Below, in pieces: positions 42,429 through 51,830 of a stretch of DNA of 52,970 nt. The number at the start of each line of letters is the position of its first letter. Positions within the stretch are counted from its first letter, which is position 1. The stretch is taken from contig JADGAT010000030.1 of NCBI GenBank assembly GCA_015231885.1, positions 1 to 52,970 on the forward strand, written 5' to 3'. The notes below the pieces were generated by a model that saw only the letters and a list, made by a program, of their open reading frames with translations, ran no database searches and was not told where the DNA came from. The position numbers were made by a program, and so were the translations under genes. The DNA is from SAR324 cluster bacterium. GTDB lineage: Bacteria > SAR324 > NAC60-12.

Positions 42429-43151
42429 TTAAAAAGGCACATCGCCCCACTCCCACTTATCATACAATGCTTTCAGTTCACCGGATTTCAATAATTTGTC
42501 CATGCCTTGATCAAATAAATCTCTCAATAGTTCCCCCTGTTTTGTTTGAGCAAAACACATATACAGATTGAGTGACATTACCGCTTTCATTTCAAACTGG
42601 TCTGCTATTTTACTGTTTTTCAGTTCATCTTCCAAATCCACTACTGCATCTATGAAGAAATCCAGCCGACCTTTTTGGAGCATCGAAAGGGCCTGTACCC
42701 TGTGTTTGACTTCTCGTTTTTCCACTTTAACAGAGAGATATTGATCATATTTATATTTATGGATCCAACCCACCCGTTTTCCTCTGAGGGTTTCCGGGCC
42801 CTTCCATTCTTTTATTTTTCCTTTTATGAATAGTGCACTCACATTATCAACGTCAAAATGCCATTTTGAATATAGGACGCCATTGACTTCATCTTTATAA
42901 GCCGCAACAAATACATCTGCTTTTTTCTGCTGCACCATGGTAACGGAACGCGCATAAGGCACAATCTGTGTTGTTAACTTGATGGAATGAGGTGTGTATA
43001 TTGCCCTAAAAATATCCCAATACAGACCGGTTCCATCTTTATTGGTGGCCTCTTCCCATTCTTCACTCACCACATGAATTGTTTTGATTTCTCCAGCCAA
43101 CAAAGGAAGGGAATATAGAAAAAATAGTCCAAAAACGAGTAAACGTTTCAT
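42429..43151 (-). CDS. Orphan family-3-like periplasmic binding protein
   Basis: A 240-residue exported protein with signal MKRLLVFGLFFLYSLPLLAG. The bilobed SBP_bac_3-type fold is suggested by IHVVSEEWEEATNKDGTGLYWDIFRAIY, the middle YARSVTMVQQKKADVFVAAY, RGKRVGWIHKYKYDQYL and the LQKGRLDFFIDA hinge, given in part. AAGGAG lies before the ATG. There is no permease or ATPase gene; it is followed at 82 bp by a membrane cyclase on the same strand. Such orphan proteins, common in gamma- and deltaproteobacteria, may present a ligand to a sensor. The ligand is not known. Confidence 0.8.
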   Translation of the reverse strand: MKRLLVFGLFFLYSLPLLAGEIKTIHVVSEEWEEATNKDGTGLYWDIFRAIYTPHSIKLTTQIVPYARSVTMVQQKKADVFVAAYKDEVNGVLYSKWHFDVDNVSALFIKGKIKEWKGPETLRGKRVGWIHKYKYDQYLSVKVEKREVKHRVQALSMLQKGRLDFFIDAVVDLEDELKNSKIADQFEMKAVMSLNLYMCFAQTKQGELLRDLFDQGMDKLLKSGELKALYDKWEWGDVPF

Positions 43152-43619
43152 ACCGCCATCTCCTTAGAAATTGTTAAACACGTTTATGTATCTCCAGTCG
43201 ATTTTATAATGAATTTGATTGAATGTAAGATATAGATGATCACTGGGGAATTGTCAAAATACTGGTTAGAACAGGAGTCAATACCAAAGAGGGCGATGAA
43301 ACCATTTCCGAATTCACCTGGTTGAATTTTCGAAATAGCCTCTTGAACCTCCGAAATGATTGGTTGGATATATGATATGCGAATCCGGAGTTAAAATTTA
43401 TTTTATAAAAACAATGCTTTACAAAAATTAATTTGTCATGCCGGACTTGATCCGGCATCCAGAAAACTCTGGGAATTCTTTTGGATTCCGGGTCGAGCCC
43501 GGAATGACATCGTTTTCAACTCCGGATTCGCATATTTACCCATAATGGCAGTATATGTAGTAATGGGTGAAAATATGATCAAAGCTCTGAAGAATTACAG
43601 AAAATTTATTGGCAGAGAA
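43152..43619. other. Gene-free interval holding family-2 repeat copy 2
   Basis: 468 bp between the orphan binding protein and the universal stress protein, both on the minus strand. About one third is the family-2 element (43375-43535). The part near 43152-43200 should hold the binding protein promoter. The rest shows no open frame or motif I can support. Confidence 0.5.
43375..43535. repeat. Family-2 MITE-like element, copy 2
   Basis: This 161-bp element has perfect 18-bp terminal inverted repeats: ATATGCGAATCCGGAGTT at the left and AACTCCGGATTCGCATAT at the right. Internal palindromes include GCCGGACTTGATCCGGC and the GGATTCCGGG...CCCGGAATGAC region. It matches copy 1 (10935-11093) over its whole length with scattered changes. 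No flanking direct repeat is visible here, unlike copy 1. No coding capacity. Confidence 0.9.
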
Positions 43620-44075
43620 CTAATGCCCTATGGGTTTTACTGTCAAAACCGGGCATGGAGCCATCCTCACTACTTTTTCGGCAATACTTCCAATGACCAC
43701 ATGAGTCACTCCAGTACGTCCATGGGTTCCCATCACAATCATGTCGATTTCATGCGTTTTTGCATATTCTATGATTTCTGTTACAGGGTATCCTCTTAAA
43801 ATCACAGTTTCTGTTGAAATAGAAGAATCGGATGATGAGGGTAAAAACTCTTTCAATGTTGCTTTAGCCTGATCCATCATCCTTTTTTCAATAATCTCAT
43901 TTAAATTTTCCGGGTAACTGGCAGGCCCTAGAAAATCCAAATGCTGGTCATCCACTACCATCAGGAGAGTCATGGAAGCATTGAAAGATCGTGCCAGTTC
44001 GATTGCATATTGCAGCGCCCTTTTAGAGGTCTCCGAGCCATCGGCGGGAACAAGAATTCGTTTTAATTGAAACAT
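43620..44075 (-). CDS. Universal stress protein (UspA family)
   Basis: A 151-residue single Usp domain. It has KRILVPADGSETSKRALQYA at the start and the ATP-binding motif G-x2-G-x9-G-S in MGTHGRTGVTHVVIGSIAEKV near residue 115-135. These proteins accumulate in starvation and stress; many bind ATP. The length is normal. It stands alone between a family-2 repeat and the divergent kinase gene, so its promoter lies in the 243-bp region at 44076-44318. Confidence 0.93.
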   Translation of the reverse strand: MFQLKRILVPADGSETSKRALQYAIELARSFNASMTLLMVVDDQHLDFLGPASYPENLNEIIEKRMMDQAKATLKEFLPSSSDSSISTETVILRGYPVTEIIEYAKTHEIDMIVMGTHGRTGVTHVVIGSIAEKVVRMAPCPVLTVKPIGH

Positions 44076-44318
44076 GTTTTTTTCTCTAGCTAAAATTTAA
44101 AATAATTCAATAAATTCTTTCGAATATTCCGTTTTAACCCTTACCGCTCTCCTTGTCAAGAACTAGTCAAACAACTATGGTATCGCCTGTTCGAGTCTCC
44201 AGAATTAGTTTGTAGTTTTTTTCAAAATTCATAACATGGACTCGATATGCGATCCGTTATTTTAAAGTTTAAAAATTTATTCGTTTCGCATGTTGAGTTT
44301 CCCGCATGATCTTTAGCG

Positions 44319-45896
44319 ATGCATAACAACCCACACAATGAACAAATGAAGGACAATGTGACACCATTTGGAGAAATATTCCAACAAGCAGCTGTCGGGA
44401 TGATGATTCTGGATCTGAATACCCGGAATCTTTGGAAAACCAACGCGACAATGGAAGAGATGCTCGGATACACCGAAACCGAGTTTTCCCGGATGACCCT
44501 TTCTGAAATCACTCACCCGGAGGATACAGAAAAAGACAGCAATCTCTTTGTTCAAGTTCTCAATGGGGAGATCCATCACTACCACCAGGAAAAACGATAT
44601 ATTCGAAAAAGCGGAGAAGTGTTCTGGGGCAAGCTCACCTTTCACTTGCTTCTGCATGAAGGACAGCATTGGGGGTTTGGTATTATTGAAGACATCAACA
44701 AACGAAAAGAAGCCGAAGAAGAACGTCAACAGCTGGAAGCACGTCTCCGGCATGCACAAAAAATGGAAGCCATTGGTACGCTTTCAGGAGGAATCGCTCA
44801 TGATTTCAATAATCTGTTGTTTGGTATACTGGGATATGCAGAAATGATGCGGGAAGAACTTCCTTCAGACCACCCGCTGCAGCGCTATGCCCAGTCTTTA
44901 ATCACTGCAGGAAAAAGAGCAAAAGACTTAGTACGCCAAATTCTCGCTTTCAGTCGCCAGGATGAACAGGAGTTTTCCAACATGCAGGTGATACCTATCA
45001 TCAAGGAAGTTCTTAAAATGATGCGCTCGACCTTACCGACCACCATCACAATACAACAGGAACTCATCAGCCAGAGCAAATCGATCTGGGGCAGTCCCAT
45101 TCAAATTCACCAGATCATCGTCAATTTGTGTACCAATGCGGAACAAGCCATGCGCCAGACAGGCGGGATATTGAAAATCAAGGTGAGCGAAATTGAATTG
45201 GATCTGCAAGAGGCACTGCTATTAAATCTCAAACCAGGAACTTTTCTGAAATTAACGGTGCAAGACACAGGTCCAGGAATACCAGCCGAAATACAGGATC
45301 GCATCTTTGATCCCTTTTTCACAACCAAACCCGTTGGAGAAGGAACCGGTCTTGGCTTGTCAGTAGTTCATGGCATTGTGCTGGAACACCAGGGGGCCAT
45401 CACCATACAAAGTGAAGATGGAAAAGGAACAGCATTTCATATTTTTTTCCCCGCTATTGAAGGGAAAAGTGATGAACCGCAATTGCCCAGCATCGAGGTT
45501 TTTAGAGGTAAAGAACGAATTCTGGTGGTCGATGATGAGATCTTTATTTTGGACATGGTGGAAAAGATGTTAAGCCGCCTGGGTTACCAGGTCACCGCAA
45601 TACAAAGCAGTGCCGAAGCACTTGAACAATTTTCGGCAAATCCTGAACAATTTGATTTGATCATTACCGATCAAACCATGCCCAAATTGACAGGGTACCA
45701 GCTGGCTCAAGGAATACTGGCTATTTCACCCAACACCCCGATCATCTTAATGACAGGCTTCAGTCACCAAGTCAGCATAGAAGAAGCCGAAAAGATTGGC
45801 ATTCGTCGATTTATCAACAAACCTGTTGAAAAAGAAATACTGGCCAACGTAGTACACGAACTTTTGGAGGAACGAATCAAAAATGATTCTTCATGA
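44319..45896 (+). CDS. Soluble PAS hybrid histidine kinase with C-terminal receiver
   Basis: A 525-residue cytoplasmic kinase. Domains: PAS about 18-135 ([36 protein letters not shown]); HisKA about 150-215 with [13 protein letters not shown] (His161), the NtrB-like type; HATPase about 255-375 with [19 protein letters not shown] and [15 protein letters not shown] about 393-515 with [17 protein letters not shown] and the Lys of INKPVEKE. The layout is common in deltaproteobacteria. No output gene is adjacent; the last 20 bp overlap the bacteriohemerythrin gene on the other strand. Start at ATG 44319 has no clear ribosome site. Confidence 0.92.
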   Translation: MHNNPHNEQMKDNVTPFGEIFQQAAVGMMILDLNTRNLWKTNATMEEMLGYTETEFSRMTLSEITHPEDTEKDSNLFVQVLNGEIHHYHQEKRYIRKSGEVFWGKLTFHLLLHEGQHWGFGIIEDINKRKEAEEERQQLEARLRHAQKMEAIGTLSGGIAHDFNNLLFGILGYAEMMREELPSDHPLQRYAQSLITAGKRAKDLVRQILAFSRQDEQEFSNMQVIPIIKEVLKMMRSTLPTTITIQQELISQSKSIWGSPIQIHQIIVNLCTNAEQAMRQTGGILKIKVSEIELDLQEALLLNLKPGTFLKLTVQDTGPGIPAEIQDRIFDPFFTTKPVGEGTGLGLSVVHGIVLEHQGAITIQSEDGKGTAFHIFFPAIEGKSDEPQLPSIEVFRGKERILVVDDEIFILDMVEKMLSRLGYQVTAIQSSAEALEQFSANPEQFDLIITDQTMPKLTGYQLAQGILAISPNTPIILMTGFSHQVSIEEAEKIGIRRFINKPVEKEILANVVHELLEERIKNDSS

Positions 45897-46287
45897 ATGC
45901 TGCAAACCGTTGATCGGTTTTTTGAATATGATTGATCAGCCAATCTACTAAATATTTTTGGATGGTATCTACCAACACATCAACCTCGCCCTCCTGATCG
46001 CACTGGTGTTTGATCTCATTGAAGGATTTAATAAATTTTGCATGTTCTGATTGGTGTTGGGAATATCCCGGATAGTTTGTGGTGTTCATGTATTCTTCTT
46101 CTGCATCAAAATGCAGAAAAACATAATCTTCAAGAAAAGCTATCACTTCCTGAAGTTCATTGATTTTTTCCTGCTGCACCACGGTCATGAATTTGTCAAT
46201 ACGGGCAAACAGTTCCTGATGTTGTTCATCAATCAAAATAACACCGGTTGCCAAGTCTTCGGTCCATTCAATTTTCTCTATATTCAT
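45877..46287 (-). CDS. Bacteriohemerythrin
   Basis: A 136-residue hemerythrin-fold protein that binds O2 at a di-iron site. All seven iron ligands are in place: His23 (DEQHQEL), His59 and Glu63 (LHFDAEEEY), His78 and His82 (HQSEHAKF), His120 and Asp125 (INHIQKTDQ). Stand-alone forms buffer or deliver O2 or sense it, and occur often in microaerophilic and denitrifying bacteria, which fits the nos cluster nearby. The 3' end overlaps the hybrid kinase gene by 20 bp, tail to tail. Confidence 0.93.
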   Translation of the reverse strand: MNIEKIEWTEDLATGVILIDEQHQELFARIDKFMTVVQQEKINELQEVIAFLEDYVFLHFDAEEEYMNTTNYPGYSQHQSEHAKFIKSFNEIKHQCDQEGEVDVLVDTIQKYLVDWLINHIQKTDQRFAAFMKNHF

Positions 46288-46738
46288 AATGAGTTTTGGT
46301 ATATCAACGGATTTACTTTCTCATGTTGCTTGGATACTTTTTGCAAAAGTGCAATCTTTGGTAAAAGTTTTAGATTGCCCATGGAAATGTGGATAGGAAC
46401 CCCTGTCCAGGAGCCAGAATAAAAAGAGTGCTTTTCTCTTTAGCTCCTCTTTATCATGAGAGCATTATCAGGAAGAACTGGAAAAAGAAAGAAAAACTCC
46501 TGAATTCTTTCCTTTTTTGCTGATGGATTGAAAAATTGTTTGACTACAAGTTTCATTCACCTAGCGTCAGTTATTTTTATAGTGAGCGACAGAGAAACGA
46601 TTCCATTGTATCGTACATGAGATTGAAAGGAGACAGAAGACATTTTTTAAATTTTCTCCAATTCTCTAGCGTTTGTATTGAACGGTTCCGATTCTGGTGT
46701 TTTGAATCGTATTGCTGTCTGGAGACATAGCGGTTTGT
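46288..46738. other. Gene-free interval between bacteriohemerythrin and nos cluster
   Basis: 451 bp without a supported gene. The left part should carry the bacteriohemerythrin promoter (minus strand). The right part is the region after nosH; I see no strong hairpin with a U-run that could be the nos terminator. A weak AAAGAG/CTCTTT pair lies near 46424-46442. The small open frames in this stretch have no ribosome site or recognisable product. Confidence 0.45.
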
Positions 46739-47665
46739 TTAAATCAGTTTATCCAAATAGCGAATATTGTACTTGAGTGCTCCATCTTCGCAGGCATCAA
46801 TGCACAACCCACAACGAGTGCATTCCCCAGAAACGACGTACTCCGATTTCCCCTTATTTACGGTTTCCTGGAGGACAAAGGGCACCATGCAAACTCCTTG
46901 ACATTTTTTACAATTGGAACACTTGTTGACATTCCATTTAATTTTAAAGGGAGAAATCCATCCAATCAGATTATAGGACACACCGACCGGGCAAAAATAA
47001 CGACACCAGGCCCTCCTGCTATAGAACACCTCAAATGCTAATAACAATAAAACCCATAGCAGAATGAGTCCGGGACCATAAACAAACATTCGGCTCAACA
47101 TTGACACAGGGTTGATCACTTCAAAAACGGTATAACCTGTCACTAAAGACAGTACCAAAAATATGGCGTAAAAGTAATATTTAATATTGCGATCAAATAC
47201 ATGATTTTTTTTAATAATTTTCTTTTTGATGAGAGACTTGTGGAGCATCTCGCCAAATTCTGCCAAGAGATGGTAAGAACACACCCAGGAACAAAAAAAA
47301 CGTCCTCCTAAAATAATGTAAATAATGACAACGGTGATCATGCCAATGACTAAATTCACTTTCACCAGTTTACTGGCCAACATGATCTGAAAAGAGGCAA
47401 ATGGGTCTGCCAGATGAAATCCAAGCAGGCGGGATGCGCTCAAAGTTCCTTCCAATATTTGGATATCAAAATAAAAAGAGGCAAAAAATAAAAAATTGAT
47501 GAAAATCAAAAATCCCCAACGGATGAGACGCCATTTATGGGGAAAAGTATTTTCCTGAACAGAGATATCTCTCAATCCAGGCCCTTTTCGTTTCCGTAGT
47601 GACTTTGCCAAAGACGGCTGGGCTGGAGACAGATTAGCAACTGGAGTTCCTGATACTTTACTCAT
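46739..47665 (-). CDS. nosH: NosH/NapH-like membrane ferredoxin protein
   Basis: A 308-residue inner-membrane iron-sulfur protein that probably passes quinol electrons to periplasmic carriers for NosZ. About five membrane helices are followed by a cytoplasmic ferredoxin region. Cys motifs: CSWVCSYH and CRYFCPVG next to membrane helices, then CSNCKKCQGVC and CTRCGLCIDAC for two [4Fe-4S] clusters. I take ATG 47665, which overlaps the nosG stop by 4 nt (ATGA); the frame extends upstream to 47728 but only inside nosG. It is the last gene of the nos cluster. Confidence 0.88.
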   Translation of the reverse strand: MSKVSGTPVANLSPAQPSLAKSLRKRKGPGLRDISVQENTFPHKWRLIRWGFLIFINFLFFASFYFDIQILEGTLSASRLLGFHLADPFASFQIMLASKLVKVNLVIGMITVVIIYIILGGRFFCSWVCSYHLLAEFGEMLHKSLIKKKIIKKNHVFDRNIKYYFYAIFLVLSLVTGYTVFEVINPVSMLSRMFVYGPGLILLWVLLLLAFEVFYSRRAWCRYFCPVGVSYNLIGWISPFKIKWNVNKCSNCKKCQGVCMVPFVLQETVNKGKSEYVVSGECTRCGLCIDACEDGALKYNIRYLDKLI

Positions 47666-48567
47666 GCAGCACCCTCCTTCCATTTCAATCGAGGCATAAT
47701 CGTAATCGAGGGTGCCGGAGTTGGACACTCCATTTCACAAACACCACATCCCACGCAAGTTTTCTGAACCACTGGAGTCACATAATCCCTGTCTGTTTCA
47801 GCATCTTGTCTTGTTTCAAAAACAATGGGGTTTTCTTCTTTAATCGGGCAGGTTTCCAGACAAATTTGACAGGCCTGTGCGGCTTGTAGGGTTCCTTCTG
47901 CAAAATCAACCAGCCAGGAGATGTTCTCTTTGTTGAGCTTTGCCAGAATCTGTGGAATGGTGTTCACGGAGATTTCGTCAAACGCCCATTTCTTTTTCCA
48001 TTGGTCCAACTCGTCAGGTGTGAGCTTGCCAATCAACCGGAGCAATATTTTTTTCAGCTTTTCTGAATCAGCAAGCTGATCCGAATCTGACAGATTTACC
48101 AATTCATACACCAGGTCATTCTCTCCCTTAATCGACAAACAGGTCTCGGGACGGCTGACAACGGCCAGTCCCATTTCTGCTTCCGATCCTTCAGAAATAT
48201 CATGATTCAGTGATCCGGTGGGACAAGCCAGTACGCAAGGCAATCCCCTGCATAAGATGCAGGCTCCCTCCCTCGGTACAATATACGGAGTTCCTAAACC
48301 GAATCCCTGATTGATTTTTGCCAGCATGATGACTTTAGGAGGGCAGACCTGCAGGCACTGTCCGCATTTGATGCAGGATGCTAAAAACAGATCTTCATCT
48401 AAAGCTCCTGGTGGTCGCAGCAGCGGTTCCTCACTTCTCAAAACGGGAACACTGGCAGCCCCACTGGCAATTGCTCCCCCAATCATAACCAACGTCGAAC
48501 CCTTAAAAAAATTCCTGCGTGTTATTTTCGCTTTGTCATTGCTTTTGACTGCCATCTTCCCTTTCAT
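47662..48567 (-). CDS. nosG: NosG/NapG-like Tat-exported ferredoxin
   Basis: A periplasmic multi-cluster ferredoxin that works with NosH in electron delivery. The Tat signal is ITRRNFFKGSTLVMIGG. Four Cys groups follow: CIKCGQCLQVCPP, CILCRGLPCVLACP, CQICLETCP and CVGCGVCEMECP. An insert of about 90 residues, rich in charged helices, lies between groups two and three, making the protein about 300 aa against about 230-260 in many relatives. Start may be ATG 48567 or ATG 48555; a TTG at 48573 is also open. It is coupled to nosH by a 4-nt overlap. Confidence 0.87.
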   Translation of the reverse strand: MKGKMAVKSNDKAKITRRNFFKGSTLVMIGGAIASGAASVPVLRSEEPLLRPPGALDEDLFLASCIKCGQCLQVCPPKVIMLAKINQGFGLGTPYIVPREGACILCRGLPCVLACPTGSLNHDISEGSEAEMGLAVVSRPETCLSIKGENDLVYELVNLSDSDQLADSEKLKKILLRLIGKLTPDELDQWKKKWAFDEISVNTIPQILAKLNKENISWLVDFAEGTLQAAQACQICLETCPIKEENPIVFETRQDAETDRDYVTPVVQKTCVGCGVCEMECPTPAPSITIMPRLKWKEGAA

Positions 48568-48585
48568 TCTCAATACCCATTTCTA

Positions 48586-49434
48586 TCATACCAAATCTCC
48601 CCTCTTGAAAATACAATACCCCAGCCAGGCTAAAAACCAGCCCAGCCCGAAAGGATATAGAATCGAAAATGTCAAAAAGCCCTCATATCCCAACGCTTCT
48701 AAAATTACATAAGACGCTGGTCCAATTGCTGATAAATCAGGATCAAACAAAAGAATTGCTCCTGTGCGAAAGGCCTGCAGCGGATTCAACAAAGAAATGG
48801 TAATGATAATTTTTTCCTGAACCTGATTCTGCAGTAAAATACCAATCATGATGATATCAATAAAGATCAGTAAAGTCAGCCATACTAAAAATGCCAGCCC
48901 CAACGCCCATTCCTGCTTATGGACGAGGGAAGAAATCAGCATCCCGATTCCCAGGAAACACCAGGAGAGGGTTCCCAGTAGCAAAATGTAATATCCTACC
49001 GAATGCCAGGGAATACTTAGGGAACGTATAATCCCCCATGAAACCGCCCCCAACAGTGCAAGGCCGACTGGTAGAAAAACAACAATAAATTTTGCCAGTA
49101 GCTTGCCCCAGAAATAAGCTCCCAGTGAAATAGGCATGGACAGAAAATACTCCAGCACATTGGATTCCCGGTCCCCAACAACAGCGCGTACCGTCGTAAT
49201 CAAAATGAAGATGGGCAATATGGCAACACAGAGCTGAATGTAAGTTACCAATAAACGACTCAGGCCTGTGAATCCTAGAACTTGGGATTCAGTGATTCCT
49301 ATTACAAATAGTAAGACTACGGCACCTCCAAAGATGAGGATATAGATGAAAAACCACTTGGCCCTAATCGACTCACGGATGTCAGCCAGACTCACCACAT
49401 AAAGAATATTCCAGGTTTCTTTCATCGGCATCAC
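48586..49434 (-). CDS. nosY: NosY-type ABC permease
   Basis: A 282-residue ABC-2-type membrane subunit with about six helices. NosDFY form a complex that supports assembly of the copper-sulfur site of N2O reductase. Features are the N-terminal SLADIRESIRAKWFFIYILIFGG, the loop TVRAVVGDRESNVLEYFLSMPISLGAYFWGKLLAKF (in part) and a final FGLGWFLAWLGYCIFKRGDL. The start GTG 49434 (or ATG 49431) overlaps the nosF stop, so the two are coupled. Confidence 0.88.
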   Translation of the reverse strand: MMPMKETWNILYVVSLADIRESIRAKWFFIYILIFGGAVVLLFVIGITESQVLGFTGLSRLLVTYIQLCVAILPIFILITTVRAVVGDRESNVLEYFLSMPISLGAYFWGKLLAKFIVVFLPVGLALLGAVSWGIIRSLSIPWHSVGYYILLLGTLSWCFLGIGMLISSLVHKQEWALGLAFLVWLTLLIFIDIIMIGILLQNQVQEKIIITISLLNPLQAFRTGAILLFDPDLSAIGPASYVILEALGYEGFLTFSILYPFGLGWFLAWLGYCIFKRGDLV

Positions 49435-50291
49435 CTGATGTTCAATTCACAAATGTGGTTGGCAAAATGCGAAATGGCATTGAGAAAACGCAAACGATCC
49501 ACATCCATAATCTGTCCTTCATAACAACAGTCTTCCGAATTTTTTTGAAAATTCCAGTCTTCCATCATTTTTTTTATCGGATCCGTCATGTCCATGATCT
49601 TCAACTTGCAGAATACAAGGTGTCCCGCAAGTGAGTGTATCCCTGTCCGCTCATCCAATACAATTTTGCCATGATCCATTTCAATGATTCGATTGATCAG
49701 AGCAAGCAGTTCATCAACCCGATGGCTGCTCAAAATCATGGTAGTCTCCCTATGAATTTTAGAAAGTCTCAGAAAAAAAGCTTTTCTTCCTGCAGGGTCC
49801 AAATTTGCTGCGGGTTCATCCATGATCAAAACTGAAGGTTTTTTTGCCAATGCCATGGCAATCAGCAGCTTTTGTTTCATCCCTCCTGATAGCTTCAAAA
49901 ATGGTTTTTTTTTGTGGTCATCCGCATTGAATCCCAAGTCGTCCACAATCTCGCATATTGCTGAAGCGTCCGAGTTTTTATTCAACTTGCCAGAAAATTT
50001 AATCAACTCCTGCACACTCATTTGAATAGGAGGTGAGTGCTGGGGAACAAAGCCGACATGCTGCAGTATTTCAACGCGGTCTTTACGGGGTTCGCCTCCT
50101 GCAACGGATAGTATCCCTTCGTGATTATACTGTCCCAGTATGGTACGGATCAATGTTGTTTTTCCTGCACCATTCAAACCAATCAAGGCAATTCGGTCCC
50201 CCTGCATAATTTCCAAATTGACATGATCCAATACCACATGTCTGGTAAATTTTTTGGAAATATTCTGAATATTGATAATGGGATCTGTCAT
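49431..50291 (-). CDS. nosF: NosF-type ABC ATPase
   Basis: A 286-residue cytoplasmic ATPase that powers NosDFY. Motifs: Walker A GLNGAGKTTLIR, signature LSGGMKQKLLIA, Walker B VLIMDEPAANLDPAG and the His of LSSHRVDEL. The last 70 residues form a small extra domain that is usual for NosF. It starts 13 bp after nosD and overlaps nosY by 4 nt. The identity rests on the neighbours as well as on the ABC motifs, since ABC ATPases are similar to each other. Confidence 0.9.
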   Translation of the reverse strand: MTDPIINIQNISKKFTRHVVLDHVNLEIMQGDRIALIGLNGAGKTTLIRTILGQYNHEGILSVAGGEPRKDRVEILQHVGFVPQHSPPIQMSVQELIKFSGKLNKNSDASAICEIVDDLGFNADDHKKKPFLKLSGGMKQKLLIAMALAKKPSVLIMDEPAANLDPAGRKAFFLRLSKIHRETTMILSSHRVDELLALINRIIEMDHGKIVLDERTGIHSLAGHLVFCKLKIMDMTDPIKKMMEDWNFQKNSEDCCYEGQIMDVDRLRFLNAISHFANHICELNIR

Positions 50292-50304
50292 GCTTTTGAC
50301 TTAC

Positions 50305-51744
50305 TTACAATTCATCGTCATCCTCATCATCTGCTGGAATTTCAAAATTTAAATTATTCTCTGCCAGACGTAATGAAGAATTCATAACAAAAACGGGAGC
50401 GTCGTCCTTGAGTACCACACGAGGCTCTGTCAAAGGAAGCAACTTGGCCAGCATATTGACGACACTGATGATGGGCGATCCAAAATAAAAACGGACCCAT
50501 GGACGATCCATCCAGATTTGGTCCAAATACATGTACTTGACATGACCTGAATCTCCATAACCATTTTGATTGCGGTCAAACCCTTCGTAACTGCTCCAAT
50601 AATTGCCCTGCCACACATTGCCGACAGCAGTTCCATTGGCATGCACCGAAACCTCTTCCAAATTATCAATCAGGGCATTGCCCTTGAAAATGTTGCGCTT
50701 TAAGGTACTATGCAGCACAATGCCTTCTACATTGTAGCCAATCTGGTTGCCCAGAATGAGATTATAGGTCCAGGGGTCAAAGGGGGACTGGTCTAAATAG
50801 AGGCCTTTTGCACAGTAAACGATGGTATTGAAGCGGATGGTCATATTATCTACTTCTTTCATTCCGATGCCCATGCCAAGGCTGCCTAAGGAATACTGAA
50901 TCTCATTGTGTTCCAAAATTGAATCTTTGGAATACATCAGAAAAATACCTACAGCATTGTTATGATACTGGTTGTAGCGGACATCATTCTTGCCCGTATA
51001 CATGAAATGCAGAGAGTAACGGTTGTTCCATCCTTTATTTTTTTCAATCAGATTATTATTGGAATACAATAGCACCATATCTCGCGAATCATGGATGGTA
51101 TTTTCTAGGAATAAATTTCTATGGCTGGCCCAAACCCTTATACCATCGCCTCTTAATCCCAAATCTCTCTGTTTGGAAGAAATATCATTACCGATGATTT
51201 CATTGCCATGGGCCTCTTTCATATCGATCCCAAACAGAGTATTGGAGATTTTATTATGATGGATTTGGTTATTGGCCGAAACAATTCTAATTCCGGCATC
51301 GACCTGATCGTGGCTATCACCTGAGTTGGTAATGGCTAAATTCTTTAAAGTCACCCCATCGGCCTGAATGAGAATGATCGTGCCTTTGCCACCACCATCA
51401 ACCGTTACTTCTCCCCGACCATCCAAAATCAGAGGCTTATTGATCACAACCGGTCCTTGGTAAATTCCAGGGGCCAGAGAAACTGTTTCTCCTGCTGGTG
51501 TTTTATCAATCAAATCCTGCAGTAAAGGATGCTCTTCCATTGATGATGTTTTCTTTTGTGATGGTGTTGGTTGGTTCAGGGAGGGTCGGCACATCATCTG
51601 ATTTTCTTCCATTGATGATGTTTTCTTTTGTGGTGGTGTTGTTAACTCAGCGGCACCGGTTGGTTCGAAACAGACTGTCATCATGCAGAAAAATCCAGCA
51701 AACAAAAGGAGTATCGTCATTAAATAGAATCGGAGGAGCAACAT
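50305..51744 (-). CDS. nosD: NosD-type periplasmic beta-helix copper-site assembly protein
   Basis: A 479-residue exported protein with a right-handed beta-helix of the NosD/CASH type. After the signal region (LLLFAGFFCMMTV) there is a Pro/Lys/Ser-rich stretch with two copies of QKKTSSMEE, then the core: LAPGIYQGPVVINKPLILDG, VTLKNLAITNSG, NQIHHNKISNTLFGIDM, GDGIRVWAS, and later parallel coils with Asn ladders. The C-terminus is strongly acidic (PADDEDDDEL). NosD binds NosFY and NosL in copper delivery. nosL is not in this window. Confidence 0.9.
   Translation of the reverse strand: MLLLRFYLMTILLLFAGFFCMMTVCFEPTGAAELTTPPQKKTSSMEENQMMCRPSLNQPTPSQKKTSSMEEHPLLQDLIDKTPAGETVSLAPGIYQGPVVINKPLILDGRGEVTVDGGGKGTIILIQADGVTLKNLAITNSGDSHDQVDAGIRIVSANNQIHHNKISNTLFGIDMKEAHGNEIIGNDISSKQRDLGLRGDGIRVWASHRNLFLENTIHDSRDMVLLYSNNNLIEKNKGWNNRYSLHFMYTGKNDVRYNQYHNNAVGIFLMYSKDSILEHNEIQYSLGSLGMGIGMKEVDNMTIRFNTIVYCAKGLYLDQSPFDPWTYNLILGNQIGYNVEGIVLHSTLKRNIFKGNALIDNLEEVSVHANGTAVGNVWQGNYWSSYEGFDRNQNGYGDSGHVKYMYLDQIWMDRPWVRFYFGSPIISVVNMLAKLLPLTEPRVVLKDDAPVFVMNSSLRLAENNLNFEIPADDEDDDEL
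51533..51641. repeat. In-frame direct repeat near the nosD 5' end
   Basis: Two 37-bp copies (51533-51569 and 51605-51641) differ at one position and are 72 bp apart, a multiple of three. They encode QKKTSSMEE twice in the linker between the signal region and the beta-helix. This looks like a recent short duplication in a disordered linker. Confidence 0.85.
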
Positions 51745-51830
51745 ACTTACAGGTATGAGACAAGGCCATAGGCCGTGGAGAGAAGTCTGAGAGGATCATT
51801 ATACAAACCATCTCAGTGAGAAACCATGAT

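Noticed and set aside
44244..44282. GATATGCGATCCGTTATTTT, loosely like the left end of the family-2 element.
   Set aside because: Several mismatches and no right end; too weak to list as a copy.
46536..47041. Small plus-strand open frames near the end of nosH.
   Set aside because: No ribosome site, no family likeness, and the second overlaps nosH on the other strand.
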